A DNA stretch of 64,000 nucleotides, taken from positions 880,593-944,592 of the forward strand of contig BCKQ01000005.1 of assembly GCA_001600695.1 (NCBI GenBank), read 5' to 3'. The notes below the pieces were generated by a model. It was not told the DNA's origin and made no database searches. It was given only the letters and a program-made list of their open reading frames with translations. Source of the DNA: Ascoidea asiatica. Taxonomy: Eukaryota > Ascomycota > Saccharomycetes > Ascoideales > Ascoideaceae. The position numbers and the translations under genes were made by a program. This document shows, in pieces, positions 10,663 to 22,600 of this stretch (position 1 is the first letter of the stretch; each line of letters opens with the position of its first letter).

Positions 10663-13600
10663 TTAATTAGAATTTTTCATTTTTTCTTCCATAATCTTAT
10701 CTTCTTTGCTTTTCATACCATTAATTGTTTCCCAAATAATTTGTCCAGAATTTCCATACCCTGGTAAATTACTACATTTATCTCGAAAGTAATCAATATC
10801 TTTCATCATTATATTTTTTTCAATATCATCTTTAAATTTAACTTTAGTATATTCTTCAATAACTTTTTTCTTATAATTATCAAAAATTTTTGATAATATA
10901 AATGAATATTGTAATTCAGATAAATTTTTAACTAAAACTCTTGCAATTGTACTAATATCTTTGACTAAAATTTCCATATATTTATGACAAATTTTTGGTA
11001 ATATTATTGGTTCACTCCAATTGACTTCTTCAATTTCTTTAACTCTTGCAATAATTCTATCATTCATTATTGATATTAATTTATTAAAAATTTCTGTTTG
11101 ATGTTTCTTTAAAATTTCAATTGTTTTATTAATTTCTTCATTAATTCCTTTTTCATTGATATCATTTAATTCCTTGCTTTCTTTATTTTCTTCATTACCT
11201 TTTTCTTCTATATTTTCATTTTTCTCATTCTTTTCATTACTTTTATTTTCAATTCCATCTATACTATTTTTTTTACCATTTCCATTAATATTCTCAATTG
11301 TTGTAGAATTTTTACCAAACTCAAAATTTACTGGTTTTTCAATTTTTTTATCATTATTGAAATTTGGATTTAGTCTATTGAAACTTTTTTTAATTATTGG
11401 TAATAATCCCATCAAAAAATCAAGTGATTGAGAACAAATTGCTAAATGTTTGACAGTAATATGTTTTAGTGATGATGTTCTTGTTGCTCCTGCTCCTAGA
11501 ACTGAATTTTTACTTTTATTATTAATCATTATAATTAAATCTAATAAATTTGTTTCATAATTTTTTTGAAATTGTGGAAATTTACTCATTAATAATATAT
11601 AATCTTTAACTGCTTCTAATACATCAATAATAAAATATGGTATTATATATTCTTTATCATTTATAATTAATGTATTTCCAGCTTGTTCTTTTTTGATTAT
11701 TTTTTTCTCTTCTATTTTTTCTCCTTCATTTATTTCTTTATTTTCTTCTTTGCCATCAGATTTATCTTCATTATTTTCACTTTTTGAATTGGTTTCAATT
11801 ATTGGTGATTCATTATTTTTACTATTTTCACTTATGAAACTTGAAGTTTCATCAATATTTGATAAAATTGAATTATTTTCATTAATTCGATTAAATTCTT
11901 TTCTTAAATCAACAGAATCTTGCCATTTCTGAGGTTCTTTATCACCAGATTCAATTATTTCATCAAGAAGATTTTGAAACGTTGATGCATGTTTATAATC
12001 TTTCCAATTCTCTTTATCGATTTTTAAACCAATTCTACTTATACAATTCTTATGAAATAAAAGTCCGTATTGATTAACATGTTTATCAAGTATATTTTTC
12101 AAATAGTTTTGTTTCATTGAACCTGAAATATTAATATTTTCACATTCAACTAAAAAATAATAATTTAATAAATAAAATCTTGAAAAAAACTCAACAGAAG
12201 TTTGAACATTTAAATCTTGTCTAATAGTAATAATTTTTGCCATTCTTTTTTGAACCGTTAAAATACAATGTTCTATAGTTTTTGTAATATCTAATTTTAT
12301 AATCAATTCACTAAAATTTTGTTCATTTTGAGAATCAATTGTATTCAAAGCAGTATCTAATAAAATTTTTTGATGTGATGTCAATCTTCTTAAACCTTCA
12401 GATAAATCACAATATATTTTAAATAAAATTATCTCGAAATCTTTTGGAGTTAAAGATCTAATCGAATCAATTAATATTTGACTACCACTATTTTGTTGAA
12501 TTTGATTTAAATTAATTTGACTTAAACTTCTATTTCTATTATTCATTAAAGTTGTAGTTAGAGAAGCTGTTGAAGACATTCTTGAATTTGTAATTAAATT
12601 TAAATTTAAATTAGAATTAGAATTTGAATTTGAATTTGAATTTGTACTTAAGTTTAAGTTTAAATGATTATTACTCCTATTACTACCTATTGAAGATACT
12701 GAATTTGTTTCAGAGCCTAAATTTGAATTTGAATTTGATATAAAATTATCTTTTGAAGAAGGTAAATGATATTTTATAATATTTTTAAACTCAACAATTA
12801 ATCTTTCTTCATAAGTTTTAAAGGCAATTAAAATTTTATTACATTTAACAAGACCAAAAATATATTCATTTAAAATATTTCTAAAATTTATATTTAAGTT
12901 TAAATAATTTTTATTAATTTTTTTTTTATTAGAATTTGTCTTATTTATAAAAGCAATACTTGAAGATTTTGAATGTCTTTTAATCATTGATAATTCTTTT
13001 GAAAAACTTTGAATAATTCTAAATAAAGTATCATCATAAGTTGTATTTTCATAATGATCTCTTAAATCAGTTATTAAAAAATCTAAAAATAAGTTTATAT
13101 ATGAATTACCAATTCTTTCAGTTAAATTAGTTAAATCTTTTTTTAAAGGATTTAAAGAATTTAAATTATTTAAATTTAATAAATTATTTGAATTATTGAA
13201 CTTTTTTAAAATATTAATTAAATTCATAGGCCAAATTTTGATTTTTTCTTTATAATTTAAAATTGAAATTAAATCGCCAGAAATTAAAAATTTTATTAAA
13301 TCTATTAAATTTAGAGAATTTAAAAAATTTCCTTTAAAAAATAAAAAATCAATAGTTTTTTTTAAATTTAAAATTAATTGAATTTGATTAATTGAATATT
13401 GTAAATATTGAATATTATTTCTTTTAATAATTTTTAATAAAATTTTTTTATTTTTTATAAAATTTAAATTTTTTAAATTTATTAATTTTTTTTCAATATT
13501 TTTCAGAATTTTTATTGAATCTTGAGAATTTTTTGTAATTAAAGATAATTCATCTAAAGTATTAAAAAAAGAATCAGAAGATTTAGAAATTTCATTAATC

Positions 13601-14820
13601 AAATGAATTTCAATAATATCTAAATACCAAGATAATTTTTCTTGTAATAGAGAATTATTTTCAAGATAAATTTCTGTTGCATTTGAATTATTATTACTAT
13701 CATTATGATTATTATTATTATTATTATCTGAAGAAGAGGAATTATTAATTGAAGAAGATAAAATTTTTGAATTTTCTATAACTTTATTAAAAATTCTTGG
13801 ATTATCTAATCTAAAATTTTGTTGAAAGAATATTGAAGGTACATTTGATAAATCATTTGAAGTGTAATCATTATTTGTATTTATATTATTACTTATAGAA
13901 TTATTAGTTGATTTATTATTTATATTATTTATATTATTTGAATTATTTGAATTAATTGAAGATAAAGCATTTAAAGTTGATTGAGTTAATTTTCTATTAT
14001 TTTCAAATTTATTAAATTCTAAATGAATTGAATTTAAATAATTATCAAAAGATAAATTTTGTTTTTTATTAATTGGAGTTATATTTGATAATTTTACTCT
14101 TGGTATATCAAATTTTGAAGGAGAATTTAAATCAATTCTAAAATTATTATTAATTATAAATAAAGAATTTTTATTTTTATTTCTTTTTAAATCAGAATTT
14201 GAAATTAATTCAAAAATTGAATTTGGACCTAATGGAGAAATTTTTGTTGAAGTTAAATTATTCATACCTAAATTATTTAAAGAAAAAGAATTATTAAAAT
14301 TTATTGTATTTGAATCAAAACTTTGTCTATAAGAAGTTGAAATAAATGAAGAATTTGCAAAATCTCTATCATCATAAGTTGTATCATTATCATTTTCATT
14401 ATTGGTAGTATTAATATTTGAGTTATTTAAATTTGAATTTAAATCTGAATCTATATATGAATCTAAATCAGAATCTGAATCAATTTTATTTTCTTTATCA
14501 TCTTTATCATCCTTATCAATTGTATCAATACTATTATCAATATTATTATTAATATTATTATTAATATTATTATCAATATTATTATCAATATTTTTCTTCT
14601 GCTGAAAATTAGAATCTGAATTATGATTTGAATTAAGATTAGAACTATTATTTATATTCTCTTCACTATTACTTAATTTTTCATTTTGTTGTTGATTTTG
14701 ATCATCTTTTGGTTTTTGATCTTTATCTTGATCATGATTTTCAGTTCCAGTTTCAATTTCATTTTCATTTTCATCGTCATCTTCTTCTTCTTCTTCAAGA
14801 ACTATATTATCGTCATTCAT
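10663..14820 (-). CDS. VPS54: GARP tethering-complex subunit Vps54
   Basis: A 1385-residue protein. The segment from about residue 392 (LLQEKLSWYLDIIEIHLI then EISKSSDSFF) is the hallmark of the Vps54 N-terminal domain. Around 870-930 lies a second conserved helical block (SVEFFSRFYLLNYYFLVECE), and the C-terminal domain at about 1260-1370 (MNDRIIARVKEIEEVNW, SELQYSFILSKIFDNYKKK) is the part that docks on endosomes in characterised family members. With Vps51, Vps52 and Vps53 it forms GARP, which tethers endosome-derived vesicles at the late Golgi. The first 390 residues are Asp/Asn/Ser-rich and look disordered; Glu/Lys-rich linkers separate the later blocks. That accounts for its large size compared with the S. 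cerevisiae protein (889 residues). Confidence 0.85.
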   Translation of the reverse strand: MNDDNIVLEEEEEDDDENENEIETGTENHDQDKDQKPKDDQNQQQNEKLSNSEENINNSSNLNSNHNSDSNFQQKKNIDNNIDNNINNNINNNIDNSIDTIDKDDKDDKENKIDSDSDLDSYIDSDLNSNLNNSNINTTNNENDNDTTYDDRDFANSSFISTSYRQSFDSNTINFNNSFSLNNLGMNNLTSTKISPLGPNSIFELISNSDLKRNKNKNSLFIINNNFRIDLNSPSKFDIPRVKLSNITPINKKQNLSFDNYLNSIHLEFNKFENNRKLTQSTLNALSSINSNNSNNINNINNKSTNNSISNNINTNNDYTSNDLSNVPSIFFQQNFRLDNPRIFNKVIENSKILSSSINNSSSSDNNNNNNHNDSNNNSNATEIYLENNSLLQEKLSWYLDIIEIHLINEISKSSDSFFNTLDELSLITKNSQDSIKILKNIEKKLINLKNLNFIKNKKILLKIIKRNNIQYLQYSINQIQLILNLKKTIDFLFFKGNFLNSLNLIDLIKFLISGDLISILNYKEKIKIWPMNLINILKKFNNSNNLLNLNNLNSLNPLKKDLTNLTERIGNSYINLFLDFLITDLRDHYENTTYDDTLFRIIQSFSKELSMIKRHSKSSSIAFINKTNSNKKKINKNYLNLNINFRNILNEYIFGLVKCNKILIAFKTYEERLIVEFKNIIKYHLPSSKDNFISNSNSNLGSETNSVSSIGSNRSNNHLNLNLSTNSNSNSNSNSNLNLNLITNSRMSSTASLTTTLMNNRNRSLSQINLNQIQQNSGSQILIDSIRSLTPKDFEIILFKIYCDLSEGLRRLTSHQKILLDTALNTIDSQNEQNFSELIIKLDITKTIEHCILTVQKRMAKIITIRQDLNVQTSVEFFSRFYLLNYYFLVECENINISGSMKQNYLKNILDKHVNQYGLLFHKNCISRIGLKIDKENWKDYKHASTFQNLLDEIIESGDKEPQKWQDSVDLRKEFNRINENNSILSNIDETSSFISENSKNNESPIIETNSKSENNEDKSDGKEENKEINEGEKIEEKKIIKKEQAGNTLIINDKEYIIPYFIIDVLEAVKDYILLMSKFPQFQKNYETNLLDLIIMINNKSKNSVLGAGATRTSSLKHITVKHLAICSQSLDFLMGLLPIIKKSFNRLNPNFNNDKKIEKPVNFEFGKNSTTIENINGNGKKNSIDGIENKSNEKNEKNENIEEKGNEENKESKELNDINEKGINEEINKTIEILKKHQTEIFNKLISIMNDRIIARVKEIEEVNWSEPIILPKICHKYMEILVKDISTIARVLVKNLSELQYSFILSKIFDNYKKKVIEEYTKVKFKDDIEKNIMMKDIDYFRDKCSNLPGYGNSGQIIWETINGMKSKEDKIMEEKMKNSN

Positions 14821-15274
14821 AATTTATATATAAGATTGATTAAGATTGAATGAGATTGAATGAGATTGATTGAAATTGAATGAAATTGATTGATATCGAC
14901 TAAAATTGAAATATTTGAGAAATGATTTCAATAAAGAAGAATTGAGAAAAGGAATACCAGTATTTGGAAACTGTAGTTTTTGGAATGAATTGAATAATAA
15001 CCTTTATAATATAAATAGGGGCAGTTTCTTATATTCTATTCTATATTGTATTGTATTATATTGTATTATATCGTATTGGATTGGATTGAAGTGAAGGTGT
15101 TGTTGTCTCTGTTGCTTCTGGTTCGTGTGCTTCTTCTGGATCTGGCGAGTGCTGCATGTATCACGTATTTGTCACGGACTTATCACGTAGCCCTGCTAGG
15201 TGCACAGCCACTGGTACACAGCCATTAAAGCCACTAGTAGCACCCCCTTAAACCGGCGCAGTGTGGTTAGTTTT

Positions 15275-15300
15275 AACCCCGGGGTTGTTTGATTCACGTG
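15275..15300. promoter_or_regulatory. GC palindrome and CACGTG box
   Basis: AACCCCGGGGTT is a perfect 12-base palindrome; nine bases further is a CACGTG E-box core. Both lie in the GC island of the divergent VPS54/SET-gene promoter. The binding factors are unknown. Confidence 0.4.
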
Positions 15301-16084
15301 CAGACCTCTGATGCTGGTGGCCGTGCTGACTAAGGCCTCCCGTGTTTCTGGCTTCTTTCCCTTTTTCTTATTTTTTTTCCTTTTTGTCTTGTTTTTCTTT
15401 TTCTTCTTTTTTTTTGTCCGGGTTTTGATTTTTGCCCTTGTTTGCAGTTTGTTTGTTTGTTTGTTTGCCATTTTATTTTTATTTTTACCACTCTCAGCAG
15501 CTGAAATTTGGAAAATCAAAATAAAAAAATATTAAATTAATAATGAATGATAATAAAGCAAATAATTAATAATCTACATTACTTCACCAATTACTAAACC
15601 AAATACTAATTAAAAAAATTAAATAATTAAATAATTAAACAGTTAAATAATTAAAACTCTGAGAAAGAGAAAAATGGTCTTTGTTTGAGTCTCTGATCAC
15701 AGAATACGCTTCCAATTACTTATACTTTTCCATTATTCCATTACAAGTTCTTCTTAAAGAAAAAAAATAAATTTCATTTATTATCAATATCAATATCATT
15801 TTATAAATAATTTCATTTAATATCAGTAGACTCTATATCAAAATTCATTATAATTACAATTCATAATAGTTTCCTTTGTCTTTGCATTTATTCACTTTTA
15901 CTTTTAAATAGAACAAACTCACATTTTTTTACCTTTCATTTTACCAATATTTTAAGATTTATTTCATATATAAACCCTTTATTATTTCATAATTTAATAA
16001 TATTTAATAATAATTACTTATCTAATAATATTTAATAATATTTAGTAAATATTTTATTCTTCTATTCTTTTACTCCCCTCCTAT

Positions 16085-16118
16085 TATATCATATCATATC
16101 ATATCATATCATATCGTA
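16085..16118. repeat. ATATC pentamer microsatellite
   Basis: Six or seven tandem copies of ATATC/TCATA about 85 bases upstream of the SET-domain gene start. Confidence 0.8.
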
Positions 16119-16199
16119 TTATATTATATTATACTATATTTTATCACTTATCATTTCATACCTTTTCATATATTATAATAACATATTCTTTAAAAAATT

Positions 16200-17537
16200 A
16201 TGTCGGATCTTAATTCTTTATTAAATTGGTTTGAAGAAAATAATATACTTATTCATCCAGATATTAAATTTATATCAAATTCAAAAGGTAAAATTGGTTT
16301 ATTTGCTCAATCTGATTTAAATCCATCAAATCTACTACTATCCTTTCCTCCTCAAGAAGAAGATGATGATAATGATCATATTCAAGATGATAATGACTCA
16401 CATTCAAATACAAATAACGACTTACAAGATAATTCAAGCAAACATTCAGATGAACATTCAGATAAGAATTCAAAAGAAGATATGGAAGACGATCTAGAAA
16501 ATGATGAGGACGAAGAAGACGACAACGAGGACATGTATCAACCTTTGATAAGAATACCAAAATCTTCTATATTCACTGCAAATAATTCATTAATCTCAAA
16601 CTTATTATTCGATGAAAATATTCATGGAATCATTGCTTTAGTTTTAGCTTTTATTTATGAATATTATAATTCTTCAATAAATTCTCCATGGTATCCATTT
16701 TTAAATTTCTTTTTAAATTATAATTTTAATTATAACAGTAATTATAATTATGATTCAAATACTAACTTTAAATCAAATAAATCTGATATTTATGAATTTT
16801 TTATTCAAGCAAAAAAATTTTCAATTAAAATGAATAAATCAAATAATATTAAAATTCCATTAATTTTAAAAATTAATAATATTAAAAATCAAAATTTCTT
16901 TTATAAAATTGTTTCAAAAATTGAATATAATTTTTTTAATATTGATTCATTTCATGAAATTGGTTTAGTACCTTCTTTAGATTTAATTACTCAAGTCTTT
17001 AATCAATTTAATTCAAATTCTCATTTTCAATCAATTTATGATGTTTGTAATAAATGTGGTGAATTTATTGAAGATTGTGATCATATTCAAGATAAATCTA
17101 TCACAACCACTAATAATAATAATCATGAAATAAATGATGAAGATCAAGATAATGACCAAGATAATGATGACCATGATGACCATGATGATGTAATGACTGA
17201 TCATTGTTTATCAAATACAACTATTGATACTGAACATGAAAGTGAACATGAACATGAACATGAAAATGGAAATGAACACGAGACTGAAAATAATGATTCT
17301 GAAATCACGAATGAATTTATTAATAAAATTGATAATGATTTAAAAATTGAAAATCAATTAATTAAACAAGATGAAATTAAAAATTTGAATTATATTAAAA
17401 ATATTTTAAATTCAAATTTACCAAAATATCTATTAGATTATAATGAAAAAAATAAATTTGATCCAATTTTACCTGAACAATGTTGTGATATAATTTTAGA
17501 TAAAAAAATTTTAAAAAATGATGAAATTTTTATCTAA
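16200..17537 (+). CDS. SET-domain protein lysine methyltransferase (Rkm/Efm/SETD6 type)
   Basis: A 445-residue protein. The N-terminus (LLNWFEENNILIHPDI, then KGKIGLFAQSDL) is the usual start of the interrupted SET domain in yeast enzymes that methylate ribosomal proteins or eEF1A (Rkm1-4, Efm1). The block LLFDENIHGIIALVLAFIYE with SPWYPFLNFF is the family's substrate-side insert, and HEIGLVPSLDLI stands where others have LVP-x-x-D-x-x-N. Two acidic, Asn/His-rich inserts (about 55-115 and 300-370, including HDDHDD and EHEHEHE) break up the domain. The frame ends at ILKNDEIFI, just before the usual SYG substrate- and cofactor-binding motif, and has no C-terminal domain. It may be a divergent or truncated enzyme. 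The exact orthologue is not assigned. Confidence 0.65.
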   Translation: MSDLNSLLNWFEENNILIHPDIKFISNSKGKIGLFAQSDLNPSNLLLSFPPQEEDDDNDHIQDDNDSHSNTNNDLQDNSSKHSDEHSDKNSKEDMEDDLENDEDEEDDNEDMYQPLIRIPKSSIFTANNSLISNLLFDENIHGIIALVLAFIYEYYNSSINSPWYPFLNFFLNYNFNYNSNYNYDSNTNFKSNKSDIYEFFIQAKKFSIKMNKSNNIKIPLILKINNIKNQNFFYKIVSKIEYNFFNIDSFHEIGLVPSLDLITQVFNQFNSNSHFQSIYDVCNKCGEFIEDCDHIQDKSITTTNNNNHEINDEDQDNDQDNDDHDDHDDVMTDHCLSNTTIDTEHESEHEHEHENGNEHETENNDSEITNEFINKIDNDLKIENQLIKQDEIKNLNYIKNILNSNLPKYLLDYNEKNKFDPILPEQCCDIILDKKILKNDEIFI

Positions 17538-17925
17538 TATAATAATATTTAATAATATATAAATGCTATAATGACCCTCTAATTTTAATTGCTTTTTTTT
17601 TTTGGCTGTTTGTTCTTTTTTTTACTTTTCCTTTTGATTTTTCTTTAACTTTTTTTTAAACTTTTCTTTTTTTTTCTAACCAAATGAGTATTCTTTGATC
17701 CTTTTATAGTTATATTAACTTTATATGATCGTAAACTCATAAAGATTCTAAATAAAAGAAATCAAAAAATAAAAAAAAAAAAAAAAAAAAAGTTTATGAA
17801 ATTGAAAAATTATAATTAATTATTAAAGTACAAAAAATATATTTCAGCTATAATTTAGCTAATAAATAATAAAAATTAATAAAAATTAATAAAAATAATA
17901 ATGAATTGAAACTAAAAAAAATAAT
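17538..17925. other. Convergent 3' intergenic region with poly-A tract
   Basis: Between the SET-domain gene stop and the HMT1 stop. It contains T-rich stretches and an A-run of more than 20 bases near 17771-17792. Nothing else is seen. Confidence 0.6.
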
Positions 17926-18990
17926 TTAACGTAAGAAATAATTATATTTACTATGTTGTGCTCTATCATCATTTTGACCACCAGCTTTAAAATCCCATTT
18001 GATTTCAATATCAAGTTCTCTTTGATTAATTTTATTTGGTCTGGAAGCTAAAGATCCTTTAATTTTTTCACCTTTTCTAACACTTAAAACTTGATCTAAA
18101 TAAAATACAGTTTGTTTCCAATGTGTATAACGATGATGTGGTGATGTTGAAAATCTAACTTCATTTTTAAATGAATCTGATGGAAAAATAATATCAAACC
18201 ATACAACCCAAGCATGAACATAATCATCTCTTGTTGCAGTTAAAGTAAAATTTTTATGAAATGCTAAATCTTCAATTTTTACAGTATTAAGATCAAATTC
18301 AATCATATTATATGAATTTGTAACTTGTTGTTTTGATTCAACTGTATCAACTAATGGTTCTGCCATTGCAACTTCAATAAATGGTGAATAATCAAAACCA
18401 TAAACATCTTCCCAAAAATTAATTTTATCATCTTTATATTGAGCATCTTCAATAGCAGCAATATGAATTGAAGCTTTATCTGGAAAAATTAAACCATCTT
18501 TTTTTAAATATTTATCTCTTGCAACTAAAACAGTATCTAACATTGACTCATATAACAAAAAATAACCCATCCATTCAGAAATTATAATATCAACTTTTGG
18601 ATATGGAAGTTCAACATCTTCTAATTTTCCTTTTAAAAGTGTAATTTTATCTTCTAAACCATTTAATGAAACAATTTTTTCTGCCATTCCAATAATATTT
18701 GACATATCAACAGCAATAACATGTTTTGCACCTGCTCTAGCTGCGAACATTGAAAGAATACCAGTACCACAACCAACATCTAAAACAATTTTATCTTTAA
18801 ATAAATCTTTGTTTTTATAAATTGCTTGTCTATAAGATAATGTTCTTACATTATCTTTCAACATTTCTTCATGAATTCCAAAATGATCATAAGAAGAAAA
18901 ATAATGTTGTTCTGTAAATGGAAGTTTGGCATTATCTGTGGCAGAATCCAAATGGTTTTCCAAATGGGCTTCGGTATTACTTTCAGACAT
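17926..18990 (-). CDS. HMT1: Type I protein arginine methyltransferase Hmt1
   Basis: A 354-residue enzyme that makes asymmetric dimethylarginine on RNA-binding proteins using S-adenosylmethionine, mostly in the nucleus (family knowledge). It has the full PRMT1 set: the FSSYDHFGIHEEML start helix, the SAM-binding motif VLDVGCGTGILSMFAARAGA, the double-Glu loop SEWMGYFLLYESML with both catalytic glutamates, and the THW loop HHRYTHWKQTVFYL. Its length matches S. cerevisiae Hmt1 (348). The start at 18990 gives the usual short acidic leader. It diverges from RET1 across 638 bases. Confidence 0.95.
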   Translation of the reverse strand: MSESNTEAHLENHLDSATDNAKLPFTEQHYFSSYDHFGIHEEMLKDNVRTLSYRQAIYKNKDLFKDKIVLDVGCGTGILSMFAARAGAKHVIAVDMSNIIGMAEKIVSLNGLEDKITLLKGKLEDVELPYPKVDIIISEWMGYFLLYESMLDTVLVARDKYLKKDGLIFPDKASIHIAAIEDAQYKDDKINFWEDVYGFDYSPFIEVAMAEPLVDTVESKQQVTNSYNMIEFDLNTVKIEDLAFHKNFTLTATRDDYVHAWVVWFDIIFPSDSFKNEVRFSTSPHHRYTHWKQTVFYLDQVLSVRKGEKIKGSLASRPNKINQRELDIEIKWDFKAGGQNDDRAQHSKYNYFLR

Positions 18991-19628
18991 TCTAGAAAGA
19001 TATTAAAGCTTAGTAGAAATAAAATATCAATGAATTTTAATATTTAATATTGATTTTTCACTTAATGATTTTTTCTTTTTTGTTTATTTTCGTAGTTTTT
19101 TATTCCTTTTCAAATCTGAGATAAAAAAACTTGGCCCATGAAAAAAAAAGATTTTTTTTTTCATGAAAATTTAAATTTTCCACGATCTCGAAATCCGCAG
19201 CACGGAAAAGTTTAGATTTGGGTTGGTAAAACCTAAATCAATCTGAATCTATTAAGGAGACTTGAAGAAAGAGTAGCTAAAACCACTGTTTTCAACGTTA
19301 TTTCTTTCAATTTTTTTTTTAAAAATAGATGGGATATTTTGGCTAATAATATCATTGTAAATTTGCTAAAAAACAATTAAAAAATAAAGTTTGTTTCCAG
19401 TATCTTCGAAACCGCGGATTCTGCCCGCGGATCCAAGGCTTATTGTTTTTTTCAATCCCAAAACTGAAGCTTCAGAAAGAAGCAATTTCAAAAAAGGTCA
19501 ATAATAAAAAAATGGATTTGGATTAGTAATGAGCTTCTTTCATCATTATTGATCAATTAAAGTCTATTTCAGATTCAGAAACTGTTGATTATATTGCTAC
19601 CAGTGGTTGAATTCAGTACTTTTACAAA
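18991..19628. promoter_or_regulatory. Divergent promoter of HMT1 and RET1
   Basis: Contains the perfect 16-base palindrome GAAAATTTAAATTTTC at 19165-19180, similar to the RRPE element of ribosome-biogenesis promoters, and the 8-mer CCGCGGAT repeated twice 13 bases apart (19412 and 19425). Both neighbours serve gene expression or RNA metabolism, so joint control is plausible but not shown. Confidence 0.45.
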
Positions 19629-22600
19629 ATGCCAAAAGGAAGAAGAAAGGGGGTGACCAAAACATCTAGTTCAAAACATTCTCATACGACTGTTAAGGAT
19701 GAAGCATTTAATGATTTATTACAACAAAAATATAAAGGAAAAGATATATGTGATCCAATAAATACAGCCGAAGATAAATGGAATCTTTTACCTGCTTTTT
19801 TAAAAGTCAAAGGTTTAGTCAAACAACATCTTGATTCTTTTAATTTCTTTGTTGATATTGATATGAAAAAAATTATAGAAGCAAATCAATATATTTTTAG
19901 TGATGTTGACCCAGATTTTTATTTGAAATATGTTGATATAAGAGTTGGTCAGAAATCAATTAGACAAACTTCTTCCAAATTCACAAATAAGAAAGCTAAA
20001 CAAGTACCTCCAAAAGAAATTAATAATCCTCCCCATGAATGTAGACTACGAGATTTAACTTATTCAGCTCCAATATATGTTGATATTGAATATACTAGAG
20101 GTAGAAAAATTATAATGAATAGAGATCTTGAAATTGGTAGAATGCCAATTATGTTAAGATCTACTCGATGCATTTTAGAAGGTTTAACTGATTCTAAAAT
20201 GGCTAAATTAAATGAATGTCCCAAGGATCCTGGTGGATATTTTATTGTAAATGGTGTTGAGAGAGCTATTTTAGTTCAAGAACAATTATCTAAAAATAGA
20301 ATAATTGTTGAATCTGATGAAAAAAAAAATATAGTTCAAGCTTCTGTTACTTCTTCTACTCATGAAAGAAAATCAAAAACATATATTGTAACTAAATATA
20401 ATAAAATTTATTTGAAACATAATTCTATTTCTGAAGAAATTCCAATTGTTATAGCTTTAAAAGCTTCTGGAATAATTTCTGATTTAGAAATTTTACAAAT
20501 GATTTGTGGTGATGATATTAATTATCAAGATATTTTTGCAATAAATTTCGAAGATCCTTTAAAAATGAATATTTTAACTCAAAAAGATGCTTTAGAGTAT
20601 ATTGGTCAAAGAGTTAAATCAATTAGACGATTTAATGCTCCAAGATTAACTCCAATACAAGAAGGTATTGAATGTATTGCAAATACTATTATTGCTCATA
20701 TATCTGCAGAAAATGGTTTAGATTTACGTGAAAAGGGACTTTATATGGCAATTATGACAAGAAGAGTTATAATGGCCATGCATGATTCCACTATGGTTGA
20801 TGATAGAGATTATGTTGGTAATAAAAGATTAGAATTAGCTGGTCAATTAATGTCACTTTTATTTGAAGATTTATTTAAAAAATTCAATACAGATTTCAAA
20901 AATAATATTGATAAAGCTTTAAAGAAATCAAATAGAGTTCATGAATTTGATCCTTTATTATCTATAAGTGTTTATTCAAATTATATTACAAGTGGTTTAG
21001 CAAATTCAATTTCAACGGGTAATTGGAGTTTAAAAAGATTTAAGATGGAAAGAGCTGGTGTTACTCATGTTTTAAGTCGATTATCATATATTTCAGCCTT
21101 AGGTATGATGACTCGTATTTCATCTCAATTTGAAAAATCAAGAAAGGTTTCTGGTCCAAGAGCTTTACAACCTTCACAATTTGGTATGTTGTGTACCTCA
21201 GATACACCTGAAGGTGAAGCATGTGGTTTAGTTAAAAATTTAGCTTTAATGACACATATTACAACGGATGATGAAGAAGAAACTGTAACTGAATTATGTT
21301 TAAATTTAGGTGTTGAAGACATAAGATATGCTGATTATAATTCAATATTTATGGGAAATAATTATGGAATATATATTAATGGTAGTATAATTGGTTTAAC
21401 AAAATTACCGAAAAAATTTTTAAGAACATTTAGAAAATTAAGAAGAAGTGGTAAAGTATCCCCATTTATTTCAATTTATGCAAATCTGTATCAACGTGCA
21501 ATTCAAATTGCAACAGATTCTGGTAGAATTTGTAGACCTTTAATAATAGTTGATAAAAATGGAAAATCTAAAGTTAAAGCAGACCATTTAAGAAAATTAA
21601 AATTGGGGGAATGGGAATTTGATGATTTTTTAAAAAATGGATTAGTTGAATATTTAGATGTTAATGAAGAAAATGATTCATTTATTGCACTTTATGAAAA
21701 AGATTTAGTTGTTGGAGATACAACACATTTAGAAATTGAACCATTTACAGTTCTTGGAGCAGTTGCAGGATTAATTCCATATCCACATCATAATCAATCA
21801 CCAAGAAATACATATCAATGTGCTATGGGTAAACAAGCTATTGGAGCAATAGCATATAATCAATTTAGAAGAATTGATACATTACTTTATACAATGTGTT
21901 ATCCACAACAACCTATGGTTAAAACTAAAACAATTGAATTAATTGAATATGATAAATTACCTGCAGGACAAAATGCAACAGTTGCAGTTATGTCATATTC
22001 AGGATATGATATTGAAGATGCTTTAGTTTTAAATAAATCATCAATTGATAGAGGATTTGGTAGATGTCAAACATTTAGAAAAGAAACAATACTTTTAAAA
22101 AGATATTCGAATCATACAAAGGATATTATTGCAGGTGTTAGAGTTGATGATAATGGAGATCCAATTTGGGAACATGGTACATTAGGACGTGATGGATTAT
22201 CAGAAGTTGGATTAAGAATTAAAAGTGGACAAATATTTGCAAATAAATCAGTACCATTAAATACAGCACCAGGTACAGGTACAAGTACAGAATATAGAGA
22301 ATCTCCACAAATTTATAGAGCTCCTGAACCGAGTTATATTGATCAAGTATTATTAACAGAAACAAGTGGAGAACAACCATTAATTAAACTTTTAATGAGA
22401 CAAACAAGAAGACCAGAACTTGGAGATAAATTTTCTTCAAGACATGGACAAAAAGGAGTTTGTGGTATAATTATAAATCAAGAAGATTTACCATTTAATG
22501 ATGATGGTATATCACCAGATATTATTATGAATCCACATGGTTTTCCATCACGTATGACAGTTGGTAAAATGCTTGAATTAATATCAGGTAAAGCAGGGGT

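Larger units (their letters stand above)
14821..16199. other. Divergent intergenic region, VPS54 and SET-domain gene
   Basis: Starts with TGAGATTGAAT-like repeats by VPS54, then TTGTATTA repeats near 15.05 kb. A GC-rich island at 15.09-15.33 kb holds the perfect palindrome AACCCCGGGGTT (15275-15286) and a CACGTG at 15295-15300. A 150-base polypyrimidine tract follows (15345-15495); the frame opposite it is just a poly-Lys artefact. AT-rich sequence and an ATATC pentamer repeat lead to the SET-domain gene. No gene is seen. Confidence 0.6.

Noticed and set aside
15196-15519. 107-codon minus-strand frame
   Set aside because: Mostly poly-Lys/Arg/Thr from the opposite polypyrimidine tract; no plausible protein.
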